A DNA stretch of 64,000 bases, taken from contig NC_092317.1 in NCBI RefSeq assembly GCF_036785885.1, positions 2,544,501-2,608,500 on the forward strand, read 5' to 3'. Numbering within the stretch: the first letter of the stretch is position 1; the number at the start of each line of letters is the position of its first letter. The notes beneath the pieces are model-generated. The model worked only from the letters and a program-made list of their open reading frames with translations. It did not search any database and had not been told where the DNA came from. Source of the DNA: Coffea arabica. Lineage: Eukaryota; Streptophyta; Magnoliopsida; Gentianales; Rubiaceae. This document shows positions 22,931 to 34,740 of the stretch, one piece after another. A program made the position numbers and the translations under genes.

Positions 22931-25567
22931 ACGTTGCAATAATGGTCTCTGAAGTGATTCTCTATTTTTAAACATAATATTAGAGCTCTTATTTTCTATT
23001 TTTTTTTTTTTAAAAAAAAAACAACATGATTTTGCATGTAGCTTTAAAACAATAGATGACATTAGGGTCCTCAATAATTTTAAGTTCAGTCTTGGGACGG
23101 TATTAGTAATTCATTCAATAGGTAGTCCAATTTTATAAACACGCCATAGGATTAGAAGCTTCACCGGATAATGGCTCTTAAGCCCAGAAGGCAAGCTCCA
23201 ATAATTCTTTATTGGGCTGGAGAGGCCCAAAGTAGTTTGGGTTGCTGCAGAGAAAGAATGAGAGAAGAGCTTGGGTTTAGTTTTCCGCCCTGCCAAGTAG
23301 ATTCTTTACATATTGAAAATCGATAATCAATACAAGTCCTTCATTCTAAAAAAATTAATTAATTAAAAATTTTTAAAAAATACTCTGAAACTTCTGGTTC
23401 CAAATTAATAATTACCTCTGGGGTGGTGTAAATTTATTGCACACGTAATCTAGCACAATGAAAATGCACACGTATCTAGAGGAATTTCGTTCATATTAAC
23501 GTTAATAATAAGCTCTTGATCATACCCTAAAGCACCTCAGTTTGTAGTAAAATCAAATGGCACGCAAAGGAAGAACATCCCATCCCACACACAGAATTCC
23601 AACTCATCCAAAGTCTCTTGCTGGAAAAGGTAACCAACCCTCCCAAGGCCAAGAACGGCTTCTCCTTTACAGCTAGCAAAGGCTTGACCGTTTGGGCAGC
23701 TAGCTACTAGTAGCAGAGTTTTTGGCGTAATAATATTAATATATTTTGTTACTTGTTCAGTTGTTCTTATCCCTCCAAATTCTTCAACCGCCCAAACCCT
23801 CTAAAATTTCAACTACTCTCGACCTCTAATACGGTGGCCACTTCCTTCAGGAAACTAATTTATCGAAGAGTCCGCGTACAAAAAACGATTGTAAACTACG
23901 ATATTTCTCAGCGATAGACGCAAATATGATAATCACTGCAATCAAGGAGATGATTCATCCTTTAATTTGCTTCTGTCGCTTTAGTTTGTTTATATTGCAG
24001 AGTACGTATAAGATTTTTCTTAGTTGAATTACACATTGTCCTAACTCCTAACACATTTTTCATAAATTATTCATGTCTCGTTGCTAATTTATAAAATTGA
24101 AGTTTCTTGATCATTTGTTCAGTACCTAATCTAAAATTACTAACGAACATGAAGCTGCAGGTGAACCTCTCCATAAGTAGCCACTGCCCCACCAGCATAT
24201 GGATGGGGGAGAAAAGAGAGACATTTTGATCAAACAAATATGGTTGAGGGAGCAAGTAGCCATGAACCTTTTTTCGCTCCTAATATTGTCAATTTGTCAA
24301 ACAGCATAATTACATCTCATTTGTTGCAATTATTGAAAATGATAAAAGCACTACCAACACTGTTGCTTTTACTTTCCCTTTTCCTTTCCTTGATGGTTTT
24401 TTTTTTGGCTTGGTATTGCAACAATGAATGTTCATGTACAAATTTATTGTTCTCTAGTTAATTTAAAAAACGTATGCGAGATAAAAACGTGTGTAGTAAA
24501 ATATATTTGTGATGCAAGCAAACAAAGAAAATGAATGGATTGAATGATTTTAGTGGAGAAAGTGTAAGCGAGAGGCTACAAGAAAGATAGGAGCAAATAA
24601 TTTTTGAAAAATGTGATCAAGTTAATTTGGATTCTAATGCTTACGAATCCAGTACGGCAAAGGTATAAACTTTACGGTGAGGATGATGCACGTGATTTGT
24701 CAGAGGATACCAGCACCACCAGCAAAATCACGTGATCAGTGGGCCATCAATCACGACCGATGATGACTGCGGACTTCCAACGAATTTCAACAGCCAGTTG
24801 GACGCAACTACCGGATTCGGTTCATGTTCGAATGTGCGCCGGATTCTTTAGAAGCAAATTTGTTAGTCACAGCTCATAAGCCGGAATACCAATTAAGCAC
24901 AGTCGATGACTCATGAGCGTTTACATGCTTTATTTATTTCAATTAAATTCACGGCCTCCAGAATTTATGCTTAAAAGTCAACTTTACGTGTTGACCACAT
25001 AATCAAGACCTCATAATTCCCTTCTTCTATTAAAAGTGAACTGACTAAAGTATGGATTCTGGAGAGCAGTGAGGCAAAAGATATGTATGGAGCTTTCTCG
25101 AGTTCGATGTAGTTTGACCTATCTACAGCATGGGCCAGTTTTTCCTGCTTCAAGTCTTCAATTAGAAAACTTTGCCCAAATTCAGTGTGCATTTTGTTTG
25201 CCCTTTCTCTGTATATAGTTGAAAATGACATATCCATAATTTTTGCTAACAAGTAATAAATGTTAGGAGAAGTCTAGTTAAACATGATACCAAAGTATTG
25301 ATCGGCCGGTAGATTATTTGCGATAATTTTTTGAAAAAAAAAATATTGTAGCAATATTTTTTTGATATGATATATGTGAATAAAAAAAATGATTGAAAAA
25401 TATATTTATGGCGCAAGCAAATAAATTTGTACAAATAATCCACTATCTAATTATATTTAAGTCTAACGTTGAGTATGATTTCATCACTTTTTGAATAACT
25501 AAAACACTCAAAAATTTAGGTTCCTAATTTAGCTAAACATATATCAATTGCCATGGAGATCTCACTC
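22931..25567. other. Intergenic spacer; G-box pair and one MITE copy
   Basis: No supported gene. At 23200-23235 there are two GGGCT/GGCCCA words, like site II promoter elements, without a clear gene. At 24688-24738 two CACGTG palindromes lie in an inverted arrangement (CACGTGATTT and AAATCACGTG). A GTTTGGAT-family MITE remnant lies at about 25290-25455 (TAGATTATTTGCGATAATTT at its left, AAATAATCCACTATC at its right). Confidence 0.45.
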
Positions 25568-25742
25568 ACAATTATTACTATTTTTTTTCGTGTCTGAAGG
25601 CTAATCCCCACAGGTTGGGTAGAGCTTTGCCCCAAAGATACCCAACAATGGTAGCACGTGGGGGTCGAACCTGGGATCTTACTGTAATTACAGACGATCA
25701 GTCTTAACCGAGCTACCCACGGCGGCCACAATTTTTACTACT
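25568..25742 (-). mobile_element. tRNA-derived SINE, minus strand
   Basis: Read on the minus strand, the element contains the A box TAGCTCGGTTAAG (25715-25703) and the B box GGTTCGACCCC (25672-25662), both close to the tRNA consensus. It ends in a short A tail (T run at 25581-25588 on the plus strand). Flanks are ACAATTATTACTATT (25568-25582) and ACAATTTTTACTACT (25728-25742), a 15 bp target duplication with two differences. It is a different SINE family from that at 21049 and is older by its mismatched duplication. Confidence 0.85.
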
Positions 25743-27929
25743 AAAATATGTGTTTTATAACTATAACTCATTTTAGAAATCCTACGTAGACATAAGTCAT
25801 AGCAGGTAGCTAGAAAAATAAATGTATATAAAATTTGTAAGGATTTTTCTTTTTTTAAGAGTGAAACTAATATATATGAGAAAAATGTCTAAATATAGGA
25901 GAGGAATAAATGGGAGTAGGCTGCGCATTATGTACTTACATGATAGAGGTTAGATATACTTTTAAAACAAAAAAAAAAAATTGTAAAGCTCCATATTGGC
26001 AACTGTGCTTTTACATACACGTAATGACCGCATAACCTCCGTGTGTTAGCTGTTTGAGTTTCAAGCAGAGAGACAAATGTAGGCAATTCAATGCCACAGA
26101 GGATAGGATGGAGTATTTTGGGCAACTCAGCAACAACCAACAAAGGCCATTTGGCAATTAAATCTGCTGCCTATATACCTTTGGCCAACTTTTTCTCTAA
26201 ATGTTAAAAGTAGAGAGGAGGACTTAGTAGTTAAAAGTAGCAAGGGAGCGAGTGGAGAGTAGAGAGGAGGCCGTCTGACTCGCTTCCTTTGGCGGCAAGC
26301 AATTTGGTAGCGCCGCCCCCCAAATGGCCATCGAACCGGGGCCGGCGTTGTTTCCCCGCAATTTTATTCGCTTGTCCTCTCAGTTATATAGAATTATAGA
26401 TCATCAAGCTAATGCGCCTGCTTTCCCGCATCAATCACCAAAGTAGCCTTGTCCAAAATGAAGATTAATGTCTCATTAACCATACTTGAGATTTCTGTAT
26501 TATCTGTTGCTTGTATTTTGTGTCTTTGTCCGTCTTTCTAATAACTAAAAACAAAACATGATTTTCATGAACCCTTTTTTTTTAAATTTCTTTCTGAGTT
26601 AATTTTAGAATTTGATTTAGTGGGGGTAAATATTAAATTTCCAACAACAATTACTTAATAATGCTACAGTCCCATTTGAGATTGCGATACATTTACCCCA
26701 AAAAAATGCTTTTAGATATTAAAAATATTTTTAAGGTGTTTGATAACTAACTTCATGTAAATTAAGCAACTCGATTTTTGATAATTTAAAAGTACTTTTA
26801 TTAAGAACACTTATGTCAGGAGTGATTCTTGATAAATCACTACAACAACCCAAATAGAGTGTAAGAGTATGGGAAAGTGTTGAAGTAAAAACATAGTAGT
26901 AACACACTAGTGATTGCCACCTTCGTGGTTATTATATGGATGACAACGAATTACTACCTCCGGGAGTGTTTGGATAGCAAATTATTTTAAATAATATTTC
27001 ACCTGCATTAAAAACACATTTTTCAATTTATCTTTCTATTTTTCTAACCATTTTTTTATCTCACATATATCATATCACAAAAAATGTTACAGTAATTATT
27101 TCAAATAATACTCTATCCAAACAAACGTATAATAAAATTTGACAAGCAAGTAGTATATCAATGAAACAAGTGTGTCAATAAAACAAGTAAAAACTTTCCA
27201 AGTTTAGTCTGTATTTCAAGTGAAAAGGAAGATCTGAGTGGTTTTGTATCTTGTGAAAATGAATTAGTATGTTTTCACAAAACCAAATAAAAGGTGTCTT
27301 TTTGTTTAGTTGCTTTGAAATGTGCTTTTGATTTTTGTTTTTTTGGTTTGGGTATTATTGTAATTGGAAGCCAGGGTAGCTAATGGAGAGTAACAGACAG
27401 TAGCTTGATCATGATTCCATCCTCATCTCCGAAAACAAGGAATGTCCATAGAAACTTTTTTCTAAAAAAGAAACTGCGCGAGAAATTTCTAATTCCTTGC
27501 ATGGTCAATTCTCTCATGTTAGTATTTCAATTGAACATCCCCCTAGTTTCTCGTAGAAAGAATACGATCTTTTTCTTTATCTCTTTGGACAATGGACTCT
27601 TTCTACCTCCAATCATTTGCTACTCGTTATCCTCAACCCTTTTACACCTCAAAAAGGCCTAAATACATAAAAGGGGATAATTATTCGGGTTAAAAAAATA
27701 GATATTAATTTCTGGCACACATTACGGTCAATTAACATATTAAGCTAAACATACTATATCATATATATATATCTATATATCTATTTATATGTTTTTTTTT
27801 TCTTGGCCTAAGAAAAAACAAAATGCTCATCAATTGTTGAAAAAAAAAATTGTCTAGCAATTGACTTGATTGGATTTTGTTAGGACAAATATGTCAATAA
27901 CCTAAATACTAAATCAGAAGTATCATCAA
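25743..27929. other. Intergenic spacer with a MITE at 26964-27127
   Basis: The MITE begins GTGTTTGGATAGCAAATTAT and its right end reads GTTTGTTTGGATAGAGTATT on the minus strand. Its interior (TATCTCACATATATCATATC, TTACAGTAAT) is the family's middle in reverse orientation relative to 20655. A frame at 27405-27662 (IMIPSSSPKTRNVHRNFFLK and onward) is not recognised and is probably chance. No other feature is seen. Confidence 0.5.
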
Positions 27930-29284
27930 ACCTTACAACCTGGAACATAGAATATGAACAGCTCTATCCTCGACGGTTTGTCTTCCTCTTCTTCCATTCC
28001 CACTCTCATAGATCGCATTTGTGATCCTCGATGGTTTGGCAATTTCACTTGGCTCCCTTGAGATTTACATAATTATAGAGATCTCCCTTATTGTGATAAA
28101 AAGACAATAATGCCCTTTATTAATTGTAAACTCATTGAAAAACTTTATCAAACATTAAAATTTTCTCATCTATTATTAACCAATAATTCAAACCACAGTC
28201 TTTTCTATTTAATTATCTATTCTCTTCCTTATATATCTATTTTTCTTTTGAACTCATTTATTTATTATTATCAACCAAATGTGTACTCTCGCTACTAATA
28301 AAATCGCCATCACATTAAACCACCAATACTTCTATATCTTGGTATCTATTCCCAATTCTCGATTTTCCATTATTAGTAATTAGTTTCCTTGTGCCCATTT
28401 TTGTTTCTAATTTTTGATAGGTATTAGGAAATTGAAATTGTCAATTGACAAATTGAGTGTTAATTTCATTATCAAATTAGATGGAGATGAAGATAGTGAC
28501 AGTGATAAAAAATAAAAATTAAGGATAAAAAGTGGAATAGGAACTAAATATAGGTTATACTGTTTTGATTATCATGAAAAAGTGTTCTTGGTATATATTT
28601 ATAACTGCATTGTGTTTCTATTTTTTATTTACAATTATTGATATTATTCCTATAGAGAGAATTTGATTGATTTTGAACTCTATGCCAATGGAATATATTG
28701 GATATTGATATTAGTAGTGATTGTTTGGATTATTTTGTATCAAAAAGGTGGCAGCCATGGAATTGAAATTTAGGGACATTGATGAATATTGTAGTATATT
28801 AAGTAAAATCTGATATTGTTATGAAATTGTAAATAAGTTTTTAGGTATATGATATCGTATTTATAGTTGATATAATGGTTTGCATCAGAAATTTTTAGGT
28901 AAAAGAGGAACATTAGAATAAAGATAAATGTTTATTTAGTGGTTGGATATTGATAAGTAGGTAATAATAGTAGGAACTAAATATAAATGAAATAGAGAGT
29001 GTAAACCATTTTTTCCTTTACATTTTTGTTGTGAATTATAACTCAATGGCATTATAGGAATTTTGAAAAAAAGTATAGCTTTTGGGGTCTAGAATGTTAC
29101 TTAAATAGTGAAAATAGGGGAGGTAAGTGTAATTTTTAAAAATTAAGAGGAGTTGTCTGCAATTGTTGAAACCCTCAGGGAAGGTATGTGAAATTGACCC
29201 AACCTTAAAACCTGGAACATAGAAACAGCTGGATCCTCGACGGTTTGTCTTCCTCTTCTACCATTCCCATTCTCACACATCGCA
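27930..29284. mobile_element. TIR element (28035-29201) inside an ~85 bp direct repeat
   Basis: The element's left end (CAATTTCACTTGGCTCCCTT) and its right end read on the minus strand (CAATTTCACATACCTTCCCT) are inverted, imperfect termini of the same type as the element in RPN3 intron 6. On its outer sides lies a direct repeat: 27930-28017 and 29202-29284 share CCTGGAACATAGAA and TCCTCGACGGTTTGTCTTCC plus TCATTCCCA-like words. The repeat is far longer than any normal target duplication, so the element probably sits within, or mediated, a local duplication. The interior is AT-rich and non-coding. Confidence 0.6.
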
Positions 29285-29503
29285 CAAGAACGCCACTCAT
29301 TTCCCCAACTACCCTTCATAGTGGCGCCAAAATAGTAAAATACCAAGACCTACTTAAACCGCGAAGGCTACTCTTGTAAATTCATACTTGACAGTTACAC
29401 AACCCTCGTCTCCCTAAAAGTTAAGTCGTACGTGGCAATGCAAGCTTAATAAGTTAATAACGTAGCTCTTTCAAGATCCTGTACTCTCTCCTCCATCTTC
29501 CCC

Positions 29504-29510
29504 TATAAAA
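29504..29510 (+). promoter_or_regulatory. Probable TATA box of the IST1-like gene
   Basis: TATAAAA lies in the CTTCCCCTATAAAAATTCC context, about 430 bp before the start codon. The region from about 29535 to 29932 would be the 5' leader, possibly with an intron. No upstream gene competes for it. Confidence 0.4.
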
Positions 29511-29932
29511 ATTCCAATTGGAGAATAAATTAAATTCAAGACTTGTTTTTCTCTCTGTTTTCTGGTTCGTGAAGCTCATTAATGCAAATTTAGATGCTCT
29601 TATTTTCATCCGAAGCAAACCCACAATTTTCTTTTATTCTCGCTTCCAGTATCCACATTTTCTTTGCCTCTAATTGGGTGTAAACTCAAGGATTTGGATT
29701 CTTGAAACTGAATTTCTGTCTCTTATTTGGTTCCCCCCTTTCCTCGTTGCTTTCTCTGTAATGTAAGCAGCTATACATTTCTTTTGCCTAGAGGGTTGTG
29801 AAAATTTTATTCTTGGCGTGACTTGATTCGCATTCTAAGAACAGGAGACCCAAGTTTTCTTTATATTGATCATTGTATAATCTTGATCATACTTTTCTGT
29901 AAGTGAAGGAGAAGGAAGAATACTAATTAAAA

Positions 29933-32900
29933 ATGCTTGACGGATTGTTAAAAAGCAAGTTCTACTCAAAATGGTAAGCGCTTTCAACATTTTATTCTCT
30001 TGTCCACATTCGTATCTTATCTTATGATTTTGATAATGGTTTTTTTTTTTTTAAATTTATTTTCTGATTATTTGTCTTGGTTGTATTGAGCAGCAAGTCT
30101 GCAATCAAGATAACTAAGACTCGATTGGAAATGATTAAGAGGAAGAGAATTGCAATGCAGAAGTACTTGAAGAATGACGTGGTTGATCTTCTGAAAAATG
30201 GGTTGGATACCAATGCCTATAGCAGGGTAATCTTTTCTTGTTCTCCAAAAGAAAATTTACTTTTCATGGAACTTTATAATTCAAAATTTTCGACAGAATT
30301 TTGAGCCAATGGATTTCTTTTTTCTTATCGGGGAAATGTAGATTTAAAATACATCCTGGGCTCTGGCTATGACCTGTTGTGCTAGTTCATCATCTGGGGT
30401 GGCCTAAAGTTTTTTGTACATATTTGTCCATCGTGTTTGATGAGTGAAACTGTCTCTTGGGATGAGCCCATTTGGAGTCAGTAATTCTGTTTGTTACTGT
30501 GATGTACGGGTATAATACTATGGAGGAACAGAATCCTGGGAAGATAAATAAATATCTCCTTGAGAATCAAGATATCATGGAAATGAAGGAGATGACTGGG
30601 GTTTGTTATGGGAGTCCTCACGAAGAAATTTAGATTTCCTCGTGGAATTATGTTGAAAATAGAATTTATTTCTGATTTTTTAGATTCTATTATGTCATAA
30701 TATCTCTGGGTTTTGAACTGTCCTGTTTATTGTCCCTTCCTATCTTTCGATGATGCAATATACTAACAGTATTCGATATTGGGAGATACAGCCCCTGATC
30801 ATCTTTCTCCTACTCCGGAAATTTTAATTGTCTGAACATATGGCACTTTCATGTACTTTCCCCTTGGAAATTATGCATTATGCTGCAGAGAATGGAAGAT
30901 CACTGGAAACCCAAAAAAAAGGGGAAAAAAGTGAGATTTGATCCAGTTAAAAAAATATAAGAAAAAGCAGAAGAATTGCCTGCATATTGAGTTTAATAGG
31001 AAAGTACTGGTTGTGGTTTGACTGCAGAAAGCCATATATACAAGTATAGACTGTGCAGGAACTGTAGGAGAGCCTTCCTCAGAAGTTTCTCTATCCACAT
31101 TCTTTTAGTTATATACGAACATTTATTGGTTCCATGTTACCATTCCTAACTTAATTTTTCGCGTTCCATTCTGAAATAGGTTGAAGGCCTCTGGAATGAG
31201 CTGAATTTGTCGAGCTGTTATGATTTGGTTGAGCAATATAGTACGATTGTGTCGAGTCATCTTGCCAATATGGATAAGCAGAGGTATGTATCCCATTACA
31301 TCAGCCCTGTATTCAATTCGAGTTAAAACACCAAGAATCTGGTTTGAGAAGCTCTCTCTCTGCTTAGTTAAGCACATAGAGAATTAAAAGCGACATCTTA
31401 AGAAGAGAAAAAACACCAAGGTATAAAGAAACTGTGCAAGTTTTAATGTCACTTGAGCTCTTTTCCTTTAAATTTGCTACTGAAGTAAGTTTTGGCATTG
31501 ATTTATTCCTTTCCAGGGAGTGCCCAGAAGAATGTAGGGAAGCTGCTTCATCTTTGATGTTTGCAGCAGCAAGATTTTCCGATCTTCCAGAATTGCGAGA
31601 GCTTAGAACTATATTTACTGAAAGATTTGGGAACTCAATCGAGTTATATGTCAATAAAGAGGTAGGTATCCTTTACCTGCTGTATTCAAGATAATAATAC
31701 ATGATACATGCATTCTTTTTTTGCTTTCTTTGTATTGCAAATCTTTTTGAGTTTGTATTTTTGCGGGCAACCGTATTGTCCATTCTTCGCATAATTTTTC
31801 AGTCAATAATTTCCATTTATTGGTGCGCAGTTTGTTCACAAGCTGAAGTCAACGCCTCCCACAAAGGATATGAAGCTTCAACTGATGCAAGACATAGCAT
31901 TAGAGTCTGGTATAGAATGGAACTCGAAGACTTTGGAACAGAAGCTATACAAAAACCCTGCTGCCTCTGTACCAGTAAGCGATCTTTCAGATTAGAGAAT
32001 ATGTGCAAACAAAATAGCCATTCCATAAAGTACAGCAGTTCTGGAGTCTTTTTTTTCCAGACTGAATTTTTTTATTTAGCTATCCATTTGCTTTCTTCAG
32101 CTTTCATGTGATGGACAATAATATGCTATATATCTTGGCTCAGGACGGGAAGAATGGCAAGATTAACTCTCCAAAAAGGATTCATAATGCCAATAAGAAA
32201 ATAGACAACGAAGATGTTGAAAATAAGCTTGAGGATCCCGAAATACATGCAGCTTATGAAAGGGAAGGGGGAAAAGATGTGAGAGACAAGAGACGAAGCC
32301 TAATTGATCCTTCTTCTGGAGAGACAGAGGATATTATTCCCGTCAAAGACATTCAGGTGGATGATATTGGTCGGAAAGTGCAACCTGATGAACCACAGGC
32401 TACAAGTGCTTCAGTGGAAGAAAATGATGAGAAGCAGCCTTTCTATTACAAACCCATCCGCCCTCCTTGCTCCAAATCCAAGATAAGCATAACGGATATT
32501 GCTGTAGATGTTCCTCCCACTGGAGCTGACAGCAAAGGACAAGAAGGAAAAGAAAGTAGTAGTCAGACCAGTAGGTCTGTTGACATTGGACAGGATGATC
32601 CAATTGGCAGTAGTAAGCCAAAACCAAAATCGGTGAGGAGGAGAAACATGAAAAATTTTCCAGGTAAGGATGAGGCAGAGAATTCCGGAGGTGTTGGTTC
32701 AGAGACTTTGGGTTCAAAGGGCATAAATGACAGACAGCGTGATGAACGGGATGAAGAAGAAAAGGTGATGGACAGGCTTTTAATGCACTATAGTACAAAG
32801 AAATTCCCTCATGATACAGCTAAATCAGATGCAGTTCTCAAGTCTTCTTCTCAGCCAGATGACATTAAACCAGGCAGAGGATCTCTGGACAGAAGCAGAG

Positions 32901-33088
32901 ATGGTCGTCCAACTAGAGTAGCATCTCTTCCTTCTGAAACAAGTCCGACCGAAGCTACAAAATTGCGTGCTCGAGCCTCTTCCTTTCAACCTGAAGTATT
33001 AAACTCAAGCGGGCATATTCACCCTAAGCTACCAGATTATGATGACTTTGTTGCCCGTCTTGCAGCACTTCGAGCAAATCGGAACTGA
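29933..33088 (+). CDS. IST1-like protein, ESCRT-III regulator
   Basis: Six exons, 29933-29973, 30094-30226, 31180-31283, 31517-31661, 31831-31974 and 32144-33088, join in phase to 503 residues. Residues from about 12 to 185 form the IST1 domain (KSAIKITKTRLEMIKRKR, then EGLWNELNLSSCYDLVEQY, ECPEECREAASSLMFAAARF, SDLPELRELRTIFTERFG, FVHKLKSTPP). The rest is a charged, low-complexity tail ending DYDDFVARLAALRANRN. That tail fits the MIT-interacting motif pattern (LxxRLxxLK/R) with which IST1 proteins bind MIT-domain partners such as VPS4 and LIP5 in yeast and animals. Role by family: regulation of ESCRT-III assembly and disassembly on endosomes during multivesicular body formation. The last exon's acceptor was set at 32143|32144 because an earlier AG leads to an early stop. 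Plants have several IST1-like paralogues; which one this is cannot be told. Confidence 0.93.
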
Positions 33089-34225
33089 TGACGCAGATTG
33101 AAACTAGAAATGTAAAATAGTATATACAAGTAGTTGAAATGAACCTTATACACGGTGGACGGAAGGGAAGGCTAGTGTGCATCCTTTGTTGAAGATGAAG
33201 TTTCGGTCCAGCTTGGTGTTAGCCGGACACTGCCTGGATCACTTTAGCAGAATTTATAGGCTCACTATATTCTTCTATTAGTTATTGAATTGCCATATTT
33301 TCTAGTCCATCAGGACATGATAGAAATACATCCTCTGTAATCTGCCCACATGGTACCTTACGTTTAGCTTGAAATAACAATGCCTGCAAATATTTAGCAG
33401 AATTAACTGTAGAGATTACAGAGCTTTACTCTTCGTATCGACTAATCACTATCCAGTTCCGCTACCTAGAATTGGAATATGCGTCATCAAGACTGTGTTA
33501 TAAATTTTTCCACAGATTATACAGTGCTCCCTGAACAATGCTTGCGGTTACAAAACGTTCATGCCTAAGAGACTATTACTATTTTAGCTACTACAATCAA
33601 AGGGCCTCCACCTGCCAGAGGAATAAGTAAGGTGCACCAACAATTCATTAGCACAGATAGCCCAAGAGCGACACAGCTCTTCACGATGGACTACCATATT
33701 GCGTACTGAAGCTTTTTTATCAAAGCCAAATGCATGGACTAGTTTAGCTTCTTTCTTTCTTTCTTTCTACTTTTGTATTCAGGAACATTCTTCAATCTCA
33801 TTTTGCTCCAAAATAACAGTTAAATATCTGGATCAGAGTTCAGGATCTGCGTCTAATAGTAGTAGTTGTGATCTACTCACTTGACCATCTATAAAATACC
33901 AGAACCTGATGACAAACACTTCTATAGCTTGGCAGCCTTTCACTGATGGCAATATGTAATCAAAGGCTTTGTCCAGTACGAAAATTTCCAATATCCACCA
34001 GTAAACAAGAGAAGTATGAGAATAAAAGAAAAGAAAAGAAAAGAAAAGAATTATACTTTGATAGAAGTAGATGATACAATAACAGACTCATCTGATTTTC
34101 CAGTGAAAAATTAGCATACAGTTGTGTACGAAGTTCCATTAGCTTGCCAGAAGCAAGTTTGTAAATAAAGCATCAACCACATCTAACTAGGCACGAATGT
34201 TCTGCAAAACAAGTCCTGAAATTCA
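33089..34225. other. Convergent 3' region between IST1-like and RraA-like genes
   Basis: Only 1.1 kb separates two stop codons, and it should hold both 3' untranslated regions. It contains a TTTC run (about 33749-33769) and an AAAAG run (34025-34050). No further gene is seen. Confidence 0.6.
34025..34050. repeat. AAAAG microsatellite
   Basis: About five AAAAG/AAAGA units in a row lie in the convergent 3' region between the IST1-like and RraA-like genes. Useful only as a length marker. Confidence 0.8.
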
Positions 34226-34726
34226 TCAAACAGACAGCTCTGCCCTGGAAATCAGAATCCCATCAGTATCTGCATAAAGCCACTCCCCATCACAAATCCG
34301 TGTCCCACCAATGGTTATAGGAACATGCTTCTCTCCAATCCCCTTCTTATTAGCTTTCATTGGATGTGAAGCCAGAGCTCTTACCCCAATATCACAACCA
34401 TTAATTTCATCAACATCTCTTATACAGCCATTCACCACTATACCTGCCCAGCCATTGTTTTGAGCTTGTACCACAGGGTTACCACCCAATATTGCACATC
34501 TCAAACTGCCACCCCCATCAACAACCAGAACTCTGCCATTACCTTTCTCCTCTAGAAATTCGCGCACCAGAACATTATCCTCAAATACTTTCAGTGTTAC
34601 AATGGGCCCAGAGAACACTTGGCGCCTCCCATAAATCTGAAAGATTGGCTGGAGTGCCCGGAGCTCACCACTGACGATAAGCTGTGGGTTTGCATCACAG
34701 ACTTCAGCAGTTGTAACAAGTGCCAT
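34226..34726 (-). CDS. RraA-like protein / putative 4-hydroxy-4-methyl-2-oxoglutarate aldolase
   Basis: A single coding exon of 166 residues, the usual size for plant RraA-like proteins. Family motifs are visible: VVDGGGSLRCAILGG, NGWAGIVVNGCIRDVDEI (with the RD pair that binds pyruvate and metal in HMG aldolases), and GEWLYADTDGILIS. By family it could cleave 4-hydroxy-4-methyl-2-oxoglutarate or oxaloacetate; the bacterial relative RraA inhibits RNase E. The true role in plants is unsettled. The frame extends eight codons upstream (to 34750). However, a splice acceptor TGCTTGCAG ends at 34741 on the minus strand, so the extra ATG is intronic and the start is 34726. A leader exon ends with a donor AG|GTAAAT at 35816/35815, giving a 5' UTR intron of about 1.07 kb (34741-35815). 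The gene is convergent with IST1. Confidence 0.93.
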   Translation of the reverse strand: MALVTTAEVCDANPQLIVSGELRALQPIFQIYGRRQVFSGPIVTLKVFEDNVLVREFLEEKGNGRVLVVDGGGSLRCAILGGNPVVQAQNNGWAGIVVNGCIRDVDEINGCDIGVRALASHPMKANKKGIGEKHVPITIGGTRICDGEWLYADTDGILISRAELSV

Positions 34727-34740
34727 TTTGTTCCAAGCAC

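Noticed and set aside
23111-23296. Minus-strand frame MAGRKTKPKLFSHSF... considered as a ribosomal-protein-like first exon
   Set aside because: Only the basic start is suggestive; the remainder matches nothing and no downstream exons were found.
27405-27662. 85-residue frame considered as a possible organelle-DNA insertion
   Set aside because: The sequence did not match any plastid or mitochondrial gene I could recognise, and the frame has no domain features.
32400-32798. 132-residue minus-strand frame opposite the last IST1 exon
   Set aside because: The plus-strand frame matches the IST1 model, is in phase with five upstream exons and ends in a conserved motif; the minus frame has no family resemblance.
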